A stretch of 64,000 nt of DNA from Bromus sterilis (Eukaryota > Streptophyta > Magnoliopsida > Poales > Poaceae), in the NCBI GenBank assembly GCA_950022295.1, contig OX465600.1, positions 294,979,782-295,043,781 on the forward strand. The letters run 5' to 3'. The translations under genes were made by a program, and so were the position numbers. Within the stretch, counting starts at the first letter, position 1. Each line of letters begins with the position of its first letter. This document shows positions 31,724 to 43,902 of the stretch, piece by piece. The notes under the pieces were generated by a model that had not been told where the DNA came from, did not search any database, and saw nothing but the letters and a program-made list of their open reading frames with translations.

Positions 31724-32436
31724 CCCACAGTGCAAAGTTTTGATGGACTCGAAGAAAGCTCTCAATCGCAAAGGACTCGAACACAGCTCTCGGTTGCAAA
31801 AGGACTCGAAGACAAATGCCATTGCAAAGGCTCAAGCACAGTTCACATCACAAGGACCCGAATATCATTCTCAGTACAAAAAGATTCAAAGTACATTGGA
31901 TAGAAGGCAGCTCTGATTACTCGAAGGCAATCCTCATTACATGTAGAACTAACCTAGTTACAAAAGACACAAGCAGCCAATAAGCCTATAGCATCAACCA
32001 CCCAAGGAATTATGACTTCTACATGTGTGCCCATGCTAGGATGATTGGCACTAAGACAACGGGCATCATCACAGACAAAGGAGGAGTCGAAGCAGCAGGC
32101 TCATGATGTCAAAGACATAACAAAAGGTGAGGCTCGACTTATTTGCGGAGCACTGAAGACAATGCTCCACCAGCTTCTTATCCTGCTCCACCAGCTTCTT
32201 CTCCAGATCCACCCGAGCTGCCGGCGAAGATGACGCCGCCGCCTCCAGTTCTATAAAGTCGCCTGGCGCGCCCGCTTGATCGGCGGCTTGACGTCGAGGT
32301 CCTCTTCATAGCCGGAGGAGGAAGTAGTCGAAGACGGCTCAACATCAGCACCCGAAGAGTCGCCGGAGGAGGAAGCAGTTGAAGACGCAGGCGAAAGATT
32401 CCTCGACCTGTCAGAACCATCGCTTCTTGTCTCCGG

Positions 32437-32649
32437 TCAGTACGGATCCATGCGGTTGCTGCTCGAGTCAAAGGCGCGGATGATAAGAGTGTCTTCGCCA
32501 TCAAAACGACAACAAAGAGTGTCACCATCACTCAAGGTCAAGCGTCGAGCAAACGACTTCCAGCCAAAGCCAAGAAAAATCAAGCGGGAACTGCGACCAC
32601 GGCGAACCCGGCCGCGGCTAGTCGTACCTGCACCTCGCTTTGTCCCCAT
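32437..32649 (-). pseudogene. Antisense B3-like gene of Tat A, internally deleted
   Basis: The start (MGTKRGAGTTSRGRVRRGRS) and the end (FLGFGWKSFARRLTLSDGDT through RAFDSSSNRMDPY) match the Tat B copy. The central part, close to 100 residues including the first half of the domain, is missing, yet the frame stays open. A TATAAATA box lies at 32718-32725. The stop follows MDPY. Confidence 0.8.
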
Positions 32650-33114
32650 GAGAAGATGAAGAAGAGGAGAAAGATGGGCAGAGGACGAACGTTATTGCCA
32701 GATGAACAAAAGGGGTCTATTTATAGCACAAACCCAAGAGGACGCAGAAGGCTAGACTACGGGAGCAATTAATTCAAAGACCAAGCATGACGGTCGATTC
32801 GAATTCCGAGACAAAGATGCCTTCACATGGGCGACACTATGCGCTGGACGCATCAAATCTCGCGCGTTTTCAATGCGTGCATCGATAAATCAATAGGCGG
32901 CTGCAGCACGCCACCAAAAGCCATCATTATGGCCGGTCATGAAGACATGAAGGTTAGCAGACAGAGCATCTTTGACGGCCCTCCAGGAAGGAGATAGTTA
33001 TCCTCATTACCAAGAGGTAAATCAAAGGGGCAGCGAACAGAAAATGCAGCCTGCAAGCACCGTTTTTACATGGTTTAAATACATTTTTCAAATATATCTA
33101 ACTCCCATCGGGAG

Positions 33115-33370
33115 CGTATCCACCCATGAGAGTCGCAGGTGCTCCCTCACCTAGACTTACAAACATGCTCGAGTGATTACTCGCACCCATGAGAGTTTCG
33201 GGTGCTCCCACGCCTATAAGTAAAAACGTGCTCGAGTTATTACTCGCACCCATGAGAGTTTCGGGTGCTCCCTCACCATGACAGAAGATAAGCAGACCTG
33301 CACTCGCCAGATCGAATGGTCCCATAGTATCGGGTGCTCCCTCACCCCGAGAACAAAAGAAATACCCGAG
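33115..33370 (+). repeat. Tandem repeat near the 3' LTR, Tat A
   Basis: Same 62-bp family as 30355-30620: CACCCATGAGAGT...GGTGCTCCC units with CTCGAGTGATTACTCG. Confidence 0.8.
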
Positions 33371-33997
33371 TGATTACTCGCAAAACTCTATGTACCCGAC
33401 TACTCGACGACCTCTCGAGCAAGTACTCTTCTACATTACTCCTCGCCCGAGCACTCGGCAAAAGCTCCGTGAGTGACCACTAAAACAGCTCACTTGATTG
33501 TTTATTCCAAGTGGGTGCATTATCTACTAGGCTCCGGGCCTCAATAAAAATACATATTCCTGGAACACGATACACTGTGCCCAGATGCCACGCAACCTTA
33601 GCGTGTAGGTAAGACCCCGCTGCGCAGATCGGCCGGGCTGGGACTTGCAGCAGAGCGATTTCACTCCCAATCTTTCCCATGCGCTTGCATGATAGAAAAA
33701 GCCGGGCGGACGCGCCTAGGCTACAAACTTTACTGGCGGCAATTGATCACTGTAAGACCTACAGCGGCATGACTTTTTCTAGACACCAGTGTTCAAAGCT
33801 CATGTCGAGGGACATGAGTTTGATTGGGCTACTGCGGTATTTGCCACTAGTGCAATTCACCAAGGCTCGACTAGTCGACTCCTTGGGCCCTTTCAGCTTA
33901 GCATCCCTCGAAACAGGTTTTGTCATTGCCCCAGACTGCCAGCGACCCGCGGTTGAACCGTGCATACATCAAAACGACGCAAGAATGGACTCGAACT

Positions 33998-34149
33998 AGC
34001 CTTGGCTCCCCTGGAATCGCCATCTCCAATCAATAACATCGAGCAGGAACGTATCCTCCTGTTAGCCGACGAGCTATCGTCCAACCTGTGCCTCTCATGA
34101 CTAACCCAGGGTCCCTGACCATGGGATTTGCCGGGGTACATCCCCGTCA
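33998..34149 (+). repeat. 3' LTR of Tat A, 5' truncated
   Basis: Only the last 152 bp of the LTR remain, starting ACTAGCCTTGGCTCCCC. The deletion also removed the purine tract; internal sequence ends at AAGAATGGACTCGA. Confidence 0.87.
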
Positions 34150-34154
34150 ACCCC

Positions 34155-35658
34155 AGTGCCAGTTCCTGTTTTCTGCTGTTTTTCTATTTCAGGTTTCCCC
34201 CATATTAAAAGTGCTCCAAAAATTCAGGAAAAATCCAATAAAAATAAGCGCTTCGGAAGCTTCGGGAATCACCGAGGTGGGGCCAGAGGGGACCCACCAG
34301 GGCCCCAGGCGCCCTCCCGGCGCGCCCTAGGGTGGGGCCGCCTGGACCCCTGGTGGCCCCCCTGGCTGCCCCCTTCGCCTATTTATTCCTCGTGACAAGA
34401 AACCCCCGTGACGGGAACCCTTTTTCGCAATCTCTCCTCTGTTCCGCCGCCGCCGCGCTTCCAAGATCGGGAGCGCCAGAAGACCTCTTCCCGGCAACCT
34501 GCCGGAGGGAGGAACCACCTCCGGGAGCTTCTCCACCACCATGGATGCTTCCCGGGTGAACCGTGAGTAGTCCACCTTGGACCATGGGTCTATGATCAGT
34601 AGCTATGTGATGTTCTCCTCCCCTCTTTGTTCTTCATGGATTAGACCTCGTGAGCTGCCCTACATGATCGAGGCACATATGTAATATTTCTGCTGTTGCT
34701 ATGTTGAGTTTACTGGGATCCGATGGATTATGAGATTATGTTCAGATTGTGTTTGAGTAATATATTTGATTCTCCTCTTTTATATTTATGTTCTAGAGTA
34801 ATTCTTGCATGTTCTCCGTTGTTGTTTATTGCTTTGGCCAAGTAGTAGGTAGTGACTCCAAGAGGGAGCGTTATGCATGATTGTGAGTTCATGCCCCCTG
34901 ATGACTAGCTTGAGTGACAGAAACATGAGTCTAGGGGATGTGATGTTGCCACAAGGGGGAAAACAACGGTTCTTGTACTTGCGGGTGCAAGGATTGTTTA
35001 CTTTACGCAAAGTTCTTTAATGCAGTTGTCCGTTGCTTTGAGTTTACACTTTGGGTGGGATTCGCAACTTAATACCAGCGAGATGTTCTGAATAGATTTC
35101 TCAATGTGGATGATTAGTAGGTATATGCAGATGGATTTCGGTCTACTTGTCTTGGCGTACCGCCCATGCTTTTGAACCTCTTCCTTTCTTTATAGCATAA
35201 TTAGCATTGGTTTGTGCACATAGTCCTGTCAATTGCCCAGCTGTAATTTGTTTACCTTGCATGGCTATTTTATCGTCTTTTGGGAGAGAGACATCACTAG
35301 TGAACATCATGGGACCCCGGTCAATATTTCCAATACTGTTTACTCCCACTATCCATTTACTATTTTATTTAATTTTCCGTTGCTATCACTATCATTATTA
35401 TCCCGTGCGTGTTATCTTTGTAAACAACAAGGCTAGAGGGATTGACAACCTCTCTGTACACGTTGGGAGCTAGGTTATCTGTTGTGTGTGCAGGTCCACG
35501 CCAACCGCTAATCTCTGGCGCCGTTTGCACCTTCCTGTCGTTGTCGGAGTCCTACTGGAGACAAACCCTTGTATCTTCACCGAGGGAAATTTGCTGTTGT
35601 CTACATCTCAACCTTCCACTTTGGGTAACCAACGAGGGGGCGTTAATTCGTAACATCA
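34155..35658 (+). repeat. 5' LTR of the Athila-like element, second part
   Basis: The LTR continues after the ACCCC duplication (34150-34154) with AGTGCCAGTTCCTGTTTTCT, matching 39724 onward in the 3' LTR, and ends at TAACATCA. CTATTTATTCCTCG (34379) resembles a reversed TATA-type signal. Short frames such as 34156-34395 are LTR sequence read by chance. Confidence 0.9.
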
Positions 35659-35840
35659 AAAGAAATTTCTGGCGCCGTTGCCGTGGACTCCGCTCTTCAA
35701 GATAGGGGATTTGCACACTATCTTTTATCTTTGCTTTTTAGTCTTGTTTGTTTACCTTTCAGTTTTTGCTTTAGTGTCCTTTATCAAAAATCAAAAAAAT
35801 AGTTATCTTGCTTTTAGTTATCCTTTCTGTTTAGTCAAGC

Positions 35841-36497
35841 ATGTTAGAATTTGGTGCTTTGAGGGAGTCGAAGGTCCTAGATTTCCATCAAAGGGATGGA
35901 GAAAATATGAAAAAGGCTTGGAACAGAATTTCTGATGCACATAGGAGAATTATGCCTTGGATACCTATAAAAATTGTGCTTAGAAATTTTTACCACGGTC
36001 TTTTTATGTGGTGCAAACACTCTCTTGATATTATAGATGAAGGGGATTTCTTAGCTTGTGATGAAGCTAGAGCTCTTGAAATTATACATGGTTTATCTAG
36101 TTACTTTGTTTATGATCATAGTTTTGATACTGTTATATATAGACTTGCTACTATTGAAAATAGATTGGATGCTCTAGACTTGAGGAAAGTAAAGAAACCC
36201 CAGCCAACTCAGAAAGATGTTTATGAGATAGATGGTGACTGGGAACCCTTTGTTAGAATTAACATCTCTAACCAAGACTTCCTTTCCTTCTGTGACATTG
36301 GATCCATGGTTTCTACTATGCCAAAAGTTGTTTATGATTCTTTAAAATTTAACATGGACAAATTGTCATCCTATCATGAACATGCTAATGGAGATATTTC
36401 TGAGATCCAGGAAAGGATAAAAGATGTACCAGTGACATTCCTTAAAGGGATTGCAATGGTTGATTTCTTTGTCATGAACCAAACCAAGGAAACATAG
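35841..36497 (+). pseudogene. Gag/protease remnant of the Athila-like element
   Basis: The 218-aa frame starts MLEFGALRESKVLDF and contains a gag-like part (HRRIMPWIPIKIVLRNFYHG, HSLDIIDEGDFLACDEARA) fused after residue 130 to a retropepsin-like part (FLSFCDIGSMVSTMPKVVYD). The latter has CDIGS at the active-site position. A stop ends it, and VLGRDFLRAVKGFIDI follows in another frame. The region between gag and protease is shortened, and no polymerase follows. Confidence 0.72.
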
Positions 36498-36499
36498 TG

Positions 36500-39400
36500 C
36501 TTGGGAGGGATTTCCTCCGAGCCGTGAAAGGCTTCATTGATATAGGTACGCCTACGCGGGAAAGCAAAAGGTATATACCCCTTTACTAAAAGATACAAGG
36601 ATGAACTTGTTGAGGAACCATTTGAATCGATTTACAACTCCGATTATTATGATGATCTTTGATTCCTTCTATTTGCATTAAGCCTAGCTAATGGCTTTAA
36701 AGAAGCGCTTTCGGGAGGTAGCCCGCAACGAATTTAGGATTTCCTTTTTGTTTTTCTTCTGTTTTTAGTGGTCTTGATGATTGTTACTACTGTAGCAACA
36801 TCATTGTATCTTTACTTTTCAAGCTTTGTGTCATTTATAACCTCATATGACAAGGGAAGTGAAAGTTGTGACATGCTGTCTAGAAAACAGATTCTGTCCT
36901 CGTGACTAGAAAAATCATAGAAAAATCCCAGTTCATCTTTTTGAGCTGAATTTTACACAGCGTGCTCTATACAATTACGGAACTTTCGTATATTATGAGT
37001 TTTTTGATTTGAGTTGCAGAAGTATCCCTAAAAAATTCTTTACTACCTGCTGGTCTGTTTTTCACAGATTCTGTCCTGTTTTGCCTTTTCTTCCTTTTGC
37101 AAACCTTAAGCTTGCTTTTTCTTTGCAAAAACTTTTTGGCAATCTTGTGAAATAGTAGCCCTTCAAGAATATCTTTGTTTCCAGTAGAGGAAAAATATTT
37201 TATTATGGGTACTAACCTCGCTAATCAGATTATGATGAGTTATGTATGAAGGGAGTTTTCAAGTGTGCGAGGGGAGATGATAAAAGAAGATTCAGGAGTG
37301 TCAAGCACTCAAGCTTGGGGATGCCCCCATGCATCCCCAAGAAATATTCAAGGAGACTCAAACGTCTAAGCTTGGGGATGCCCCCGTGCATCCCCTTCTC
37401 CATCAACAATTATCAGTTCGTCTTTCGTTTCACTGTATTTTTATCACTTCATGCATTATGTGCTATGCTTGGAGCGTCTCGCTCTTAGGTTTTATTTTTT
37501 AGTTTTCTTTAGCTTTGCTTGCTGTTCATAACAAGTTAGAACCCATCTTTATTTGCGTGGGAGAGAAACACGCTCCACTTCCAAAATCTAGAACACAACA
37601 TAGGACTTTTCATGCTTATCTTTGTTGTGTGTGTTCTTTATCTTTTTCATAGCTACTGTCATGTTTTGCTCTTAGTTTTCATGCTTATCTTTCAAAGAGC
37701 TTTTGTTTAGTTTGTTGCTGGAATTCTCTTGAGTTTTCATGTTTATCTTGTTTAGTGAGTTTGCCTGTTGCACTGAGTTGTGTGTCTTGACCTGAAGTAG
37801 GTAATTGAGGTTGCTATTCTTTTTGTAGTAGTAACTTGCAATAGTTTTGAGGTATTGTTTTGAGTAATGTTTGGACTTTTGGTGTCAAGAGCTTTATCCT
37901 ATTAGTGATAGATGTCGTATTTTGGGCAATCCGTGTTTACTTTCAAAACTTACAAATTAGTTGAGAAATCTAGCTACTAGATGGATCACTACTCTTCTGA
38001 GGGGTCAAATATTAGAGTACACTCACGTACCATGAGTCGAGGATGCGCAAGGATAACCAAACCCCCATACACTCCTACTCGAGGTACTTGTCTCTTTGTG
38101 AAACCTCCTTATTAGATTGAGAGTTACCGATAATAAGTGCATGAGTTCTTCGGACTAATATGAGTATTCGAAAGTTGACACTTCCACCTTCCCATATTTT
38201 TCTAGCCTCTCCTGTGTTGTGCATTGCTTTCTTCTCACTCCGAGAGTTGGCGTCCACCTTCGCCGGTACATCCAAACCCTTGGCATGATACGCTTTGTCA
38301 TCATAAACCTCCTTATATCCTTCCTCAAAACAGCCACCATACCTACCTATCAAGGCATCTCCATAGCCTTTCCGAGATATATTGCCATGCAACATCCACC
38401 TTCTCATGACTTGATCTTCATGTCATACATGCTACTTGCTTGATCGATGAGCCACATGCTAGTTGGGCCTTGCCCTAATCATTTCTACATGACGCGCTAG
38501 TATCATTGCATATCCTGCTACACTGGAAGAGGCATACATTTGCATACATCATGATAGTTACATCTTCTTTATGATTTGAGTAATTTGTAAAGTGTGAAAG
38601 ATCTTCTATACTCCTTGTAATATATAGAGTGTTGCCCCTGAAGTGAGGAAAAGATCCCAAAGTGGACAAATTAAAAGATCCCAAAGAGGACAAATACGAG
38701 AAATAGAAAGAGCCATTGAGGCCACCAAAAAAAATACAAAAAAATAGAAAAAAGAGAAAAAATAAAAAGAGAGAAGGAGGCACACTACTATTCCTTTTGA
38801 GAGATCCACACTCGTACTCCCTCTTATATCTTGTACTCCATAGAGATTATCATTCATGCATATAGCTACGTGGGGACCTTCACACTATAGAACTTGGCTT
38901 GTATATTCCAATGATGAGCCTCCTCAAATGAGCTCTAGGTCTTATTGAGCAAGCAAGTTGGATGCACCCCCACTAGTTCCATTGGAGAGCTTACCTTAGC
39001 TCATATGTGCATCCGTTGCAAGGCAACCCCTACTCCTCACATCATATCTATCATTTGGCTTTATCTCGCCTATGATTGTCCTCATTGATGTGAGCCTTTC
39101 ACACCTTTTCTGTCTTCCTCCTCCACCATATTTTCTCTTTTCCCTACTAAGTGTCAACTTTCTTGCTTACGCTCATCCATTGCATGAGTGCTCAAAATGT
39201 CGAAAAGGAGTGGATCATTTTGACTTGTACCTGGCTAGTTGTCTGGGCATGAGTCAAGATAAGATTCCAAAGAAGACCAAGTGTGAAACTTTAGTAGATT
39301 GAGTTCTCAACACAAAAATACTTTTTCTCGTATATCCCTATCCCCTTTCTTGCACGCAAGCACCATTTGGAGACATTCGAGTCACGGACAGCGAGAGCTC

Positions 39401-39592
39401 TTGCACCTTTATGTTCTTATGTTGCTTGTTTCAATACTAAATATAGACTCTTGCCTGTTATGACTTGAATTGAATTACATGCCTTGATTGCTTTACCTAA
39501 AAGTTCTTATATGGTTGTTAGCATGTCACCACAGAAATTATGCTTTTATCATTAACTACTCGAGGACGAGCAGGAATTAAGCTTGGGGATGT
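36500..39592. other. Non-coding 3' interior of the Athila-like element
   Basis: No RT, RNase H or integrase motif is present in 3.1 kb. Two hairpins built from GGGGATGC...GCATCCCC lie at about 37318-37395. The stretch 38640-38780 is purine-rich. It ends GCAGGAATTAAGCTTGGGGA just before the 3' LTR, the usual purine tract position in this group. Confidence 0.7.
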
Positions 39593-41240
39593 TGATACAT
39601 CCAAAACGTATCTAAATTTCTGCTTGCTCCATGCCTCTTTTGTGTGATATTGCTATGATATTGATGAACTTCCATACACTTTTGATCATATTTGGACTAA
39701 CCTATTAACTCAGTGCACCCCAGTGCCAGTTCCTGTTTTCTGCTGTTTTTCTATTTCAGGTTTCCCCCATATTAAAAGTGCTCCAAAAATTCGGTAAAAT
39801 CCAATAAAAAATCAGCGCTTCGGAAGCTTCGAGAATCACCGAGGGGGGGCGGGCAGAGGGGACCCACCAGGGCCCCAGGCGCCTCCCGGCGCGCCCTAGG
39901 GTGGGGCCGCGCCTGGGGGCCGCCTGGACCCCTGGTGCCCCCCCTGGATGCCCCTTCGCCTATTTATTCCTCGTGACGAGAAACCCCCATGACGGGAACC
40001 CTTTTTTGCGATCTCTCCTCTGTTCTGCCGCCGTCGCGCTTCCAAGATCAGGAGCACCAGAAGACCTCTTCCCGGCACCCTACCGGAGGGAGGAACCACC
40101 TCCGGGAGCTTCTCCACCACCATGGATGCTTCCCGGATGAACCGTGAGTAGTCCACCTTGGACCATGGGTCTATGATCAGTAGCTATGTGATGTTCTCCT
40201 CCCCTCTTTGTTCTTCATGGATTAGACCTCGTGAGCTGCCCTACATGATCAAGACACATATGTAATATTTCTGTTGTTGCTATGCTGAGTTTGCTGGGAT
40301 CCGATGGATTACGAGATTATGTTCAGATTGTGTTTGAGTAATATACTTGATTCTCCTCTTTTATATTTATGTTCAAGAGTAATTCTTGCATGTTCTCCGT
40401 TGCTGTTTATTGCTTTGGCCAAGTAGTAGGTAGTGACTCCAAGAGGGAGCGTTATGCATGATTGTGGGTTCATGCCCCCTGATGACTAGCTTGAGTGACA
40501 AAAACATGAGTCTAAGGGATGTGTTGTTGCCACAAGGGGGAAAACAATGGTGCTTGTACTTGCGGGTGCAAGGATTGTTTACTTTACGCAAAGTTCTTTA
40601 ATGCAGCTGTCCGTTGCTTTGAGTTTACACTTTGGGTGGGATTCACAACTTAATACCAGCGAGATGTTCTGGATAGATATCTCAAGGTGGATGATTAGTA
40701 GGTAGATGCAGATGGATTTCGGTCTACCTGTCTTGGCGTACCGCCCATGCTTTTGAACCTCTTCCTTTCTTTATAGCATAATTAGCATTGGTTTGCGCAC
40801 ATAATCCTGTCAATTGCCCAGCTGTAATTTGTTTACCTCGCATGGCTATTTTATCGTCTTTTGGGAGAGAGACATCACTAGTGAACATCATGGGACCCCG
40901 GTCCATATTTCCAATACTGTTTACACCCACTATCCATTTACTGTTTTATTTAATTTTCCGTTGCTATCACTATCATTATTATCCCGTGCGTTTTATCCTT
41001 TGTAAACAACAAGGCCGGAGGGATTGACAACCTCTTTCTACTCGTTGGGAGCAAGGTTATCTGTTGTGTGTGCTGGTCCACGCCAACCGCTAATCTCTGG
41101 CGCCGCTGTCACCTTCCTGTCGTTGTCGGAGTCCTACTGGAGACAAACCTTGGTATCTTCACCGAGGGAAATTTGTTGATGTCTACATCTCAACCTTCCA
41201 CTTTGGGTAACCAACGAGGGGGCGTTAATTCGTACCATCA
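39593..41240 (+). repeat. 3' LTR of the Athila-like element
   Basis: It is 1648 bp, starts TGATACATCCAAAACG and ends CGTACCATCA, followed by the CTCCT duplication. It matches the split 5' LTR over its length. Confidence 0.92.
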
Positions 41241-41613
41241 CTCCTCCTCCTCGACTCTTCCTCCATGGCTCCCTCCATCCTCTCCTCCATCCTCCAAGAT
41301 TCAAATTTGGCTAGATGAACGGGACAGAGAATAAAAATGAGCAAACAAAGTGGCTAGATGAACGGGACAAATCATTCAAAGAAAAAACGAGCAAAAAAAC
41401 GAGAAAAAAAATCGTAATCCAGATCCAGATTCAAAATTCAAAAAAAAGTTAATGGTGGCGCATCTTCAAAATGCGCCACCCCTAAGGCCTTATTAGTGGC
41501 GCATTTCAGAAATGCGCCTCGCCTAAGATTCTTAGGGGTGGAGCATTTGAAATGCGCCACTATTAAGGCCTTATTAGTGGCTTGTCCTTAGTGTCGCATT
41601 TGAAATGCGCCAC

Positions 41614-42061
41614 TGACGAGGATCGGCCTCGGCAAATCCCATGGTCAAGGGCCCTGGGTTAGTCATAGAGAAGGGACAGGTTGGACGATACTCGTCGGCT
41701 AACAGGAGAAGCACTTCCTGCTCGATATTATTGCGTGAGGGGGAGATTACAGGAGAGGCCAAGGCGAGTTCTCGCAAGGTCAGGAGAGTAGATTGTGTAT
41801 TTGATTGATTTAGACGTCTCCCCTCCTAGCCTTTATATACTAGGCTAGGTCTCGGGGAGATCGTACTAGAATACAAAGATAGTTTTCTAGTTCTAGTCTT
41901 GCCTTGTACGCCAAGTCGTGCCTTCCATATCAGTCACAGACTCCTACGTCGGTGCTTGATTGGGCCAGTCGTGGGCCCGTCGAGGCTTCCCAGCGGGCCT
42001 TTTGTCTTCATACGCACCAGGTATCCTCACACGCAGGAGTCGTGGGGTCACCCCCTCGTCA
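41614..42061 (-). repeat. 3' LTR of Tat C
   Basis: It is 448 bp and on plus reads TGACGAGGATCGGCC...CCCCCTCGTCA. A TATATA box (minus, about 41833-41840) is kept. Confidence 0.92.
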
Positions 42062-42744
42062 GTAGCCCCCGAGTGGCTGGGGGACGCGAAGAGTCGCATA
42101 GGGACTCGAATTCATCAGTGCTTTATTGCTTGTAGACGCGGCACCGCCGCGGGTCACTGCCAGTTTTGAGCCATGACAATACCTGTTTCGAGGGATTGCT
42201 AAGCTGAAAAGGGCGTGAGGAGTCAACTGGTCGAGCCTTGGTGAATTGCACTAGTGGCAAATACCGCAGTATCCCAATCAATCTCACGTCCCTCGACATG
42301 AACTTGGAACGACCGGTGTCTAGCAAATTCATGCCGCTGCAGGTCTTATAGGATCAATTGCTGCCAGTCTAAGCAAATATCCTGAGCGCGTCCGCTCGGC
42401 TCTTTCTATCATGCGAGCGCATGGAAAAAGTCGGGAGTGAAATCGCTCTGCGGCAAGTCCCGGCCCGGCCGTTCTGCGCAGCGAGGTCTTACCTACACGC
42501 TAAGCTTGCATGGCATCTAGGTACAGTGTGTCGTAGCCCATGCATAATTGTTTTTTGTAGAGGCACGGAGCCTGGTTAGCGATGCACCCACTCAGAATAA
42601 TCAATCAAGTGAGCTATTAGCAGTCACTCGCGGAGCTTGTAGCGAACTCAGGCGAGGAAAATAAGAAAGCACCCACTTGGAAAGTCGACGAGTGCGCGAG
42701 TAGATCATATCGTCGAATACTTGTTGAGTCTTTTGCGAGTAGTC

Positions 42745-42975
42745 ACTCGAATGATTTTACTGTCTTCAGGGTGAGGGAGCACCCGAACTCTGAAAGTACG
42801 TTGTTTCTGCTGGTGCGAGTGATCACTCGAGCACGCGTATGCTTTCTGGGCGAGGGAGCGCCCGAAACTCTGTGGATGTTGTGATTGTTTGTTGGTTCGA
42901 GTGGCCACTCGAGCACGTCTTTTCTTTCTGGGTGAGAGAGCACCCAAACTCTGATAAAGGTACTCCCGATGGGAG
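42745..42975 (-). repeat. Tandem repeat near the 3' LTR, Tat C
   Basis: About three units carry CGAGTGATCACTCGAGCACG and GGGTGAGGGAGCACCCGAA, the inverted form of the repeats at 30355 and 33115. Sequence differs, but the unit plan is kept. Confidence 0.78.
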
Positions 42976-43371
42976 TAAGAGATTTTAAGATCAGAAAATT
43001 TTGACATCAAGAAGTAGGTAGCTTTTGGAGTCTTTTGTTCAATTGCTTTTATCTTGATCCGTCCTTCTTGAGATGTCACGCTGATATGCGTTGTCATGCT
43101 GTTTGGTGACCTGTGATGATGCTTGCTCTTTGATCCGTCGCGTCTTCTGGCCATTCATAATAATGATTTGGACGTCGTGTTGCCTGGTGCCTGTTGGATT
43201 TCCAAGGCGTGTATGGAAAATAGATGAGATTTGACGTGTCCTGTAAATAGTGCTGACCGTGTGAAGGCATCTTGTCTTGGAATTTGTAACGCCCGACCCG
43301 TTTGGTCTTTGGTGTAATGATGGCGCCGCCTGGGCTTCTGCATATTTCCCTAGTTTGCCCTTGGATTGTGC

Positions 43372-43379
43372 TATAAATA
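43372..43379 (+). promoter_or_regulatory. TATA box of the antisense gene, Tat C
   Basis: GTGCTATAAATACC stands 65 bp before the ATG at 43444. It corresponds to the boxes in Tat A and B. Confidence 0.68.
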
Positions 43380-43443
43380 CCTCCTATGGTTGCCTGTCCT
43401 TGGCGTCCATTCTTCTTGATTTTCTCTTCTGCTTCTTCTTCAT

Positions 43444-43902
43444 ATGGTGCCCAAGCGTGGTGGTGGTGTGACTGGGTGAGGTCGTGGCCGCCGCGGCCGT
43501 GGTGGACGCACGCCTCATTCTTCATGCGGTGGACATCGTGGTGCTGCGTCGACACCTTATTATTCTTCCATGGAAGAGGGTTCTTGGCGCTATGATTTTA
43601 TTTTGCGTGTTCTTAGCCGGACCGCTGCCCGGATTCCTCTTCCATTCTCGTTTGCCTCCACTGCTTCTGAGCTTAATTTGAGGGGTATCTGGCTCCGTCT
43701 TCATGGATGCGCTCGGTCTTCTTCTTGGGTGGAGTTGGAAGTTGATAATTCATCCTTGATTTTCCTTGGATCTGGATGGAGGGCGTTTTCTCGTCGGTTG
43801 AATCTGCGTGACGGAGATAGCCTTTGCTATCATTTTGATGGCGAAGATACTCTCACTGTTCGTGCATTTGATGCCAGTGCCAATCGTCTGGATCCATACT
43901 AA
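43444..43902 (+). pseudogene. Antisense B3-like gene of Tat C, one premature stop
   Basis: From the ATG the frame runs 153 codons to TAA, broken only by a TGA at codon 12 (MVPKRGGGVTG then stop), where Tat B has CGA (Arg). This is a typical C-to-T change of methylated CpG. The remainder is open: WRYDFILRVLSRTAARIPLP, LRGIWLRLHGCARSSSWVEL, FLGSGWRAFSRRLNLRDGDS, FDGEDTLTVRAF. Many differences from Tat B keep the residue type (for example KLEIDSS/ELEVDNS), suggesting past selection on the protein. An internal ATG at 43570 could start a product of about 110 aa that still has the domain. Confidence 0.8.

Larger units (their letters stand above)
19215..34149 (+). mobile_element. Tat-lineage gypsy element A (decayed), host of element B
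   Basis: The element starts TGACGAGGGGGTGACC and ends CCCCGTCA. ACCCC flanks it (19210-19214 and 34150-34154), and it lies inside the 5' LTR of the Athila-like element. Its own parts are 19215-24166 and 31729-34149; the middle is element B. Next to the 5' LTR, ATTGACGCCGTCTGTGGGAA is a mutated form of the Tat/RIRE2-type primer-binding site. Gag-pol runs on plus with many stops. The 3' part holds a truncated copy of the antisense B3-like gene and a truncated 3' LTR. Confidence 0.87.
19085..41240 (+). mobile_element. Athila-like gypsy LTR retrotransposon, non-autonomous, split by Tat elements
   Basis: Two LTRs start TGATACGTC / TGATACATCC and end ATCA. The 3' LTR is 39593-41240 (1648 bp). The 5' LTR begins at 19085, is interrupted at 19214, resumes at 34155 and ends at 35658. 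CTCCT flanks the whole (19080-19084 and 41241-41245). Directly after the 5' LTR, TTTCTGGCGCCGTTGCC is the primer-binding region common in Athila/Sabrina-type elements. The interior (35659-39592) has a gag/protease remnant but no reverse transcriptase or integrase, so movement would need another element's enzymes. AAGCTTGGGGATG motifs with GCATCCCC partners at about 37313-37400 form small hairpins. Confidence 0.88.

Noticed and set aside
31276..31728. Reading of the tract as a recombination junction with a truncated LTR
   Set aside because: The LTR is complete at 448 bp if its last bases are GACA, and CCCAC then matches the left flank, so a simple nested insertion explains it.
34156..34585. 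Proline/arginine-rich frames in the Athila-like LTR, repeated at 39896-40156
   Set aside because: They lie in LTRs on both strands and contain stops between copies.
35143..35473. Frames of 68-88 aa repeated at 40724-41027
   Set aside because: Same LTR sequence in both LTRs; no domain.
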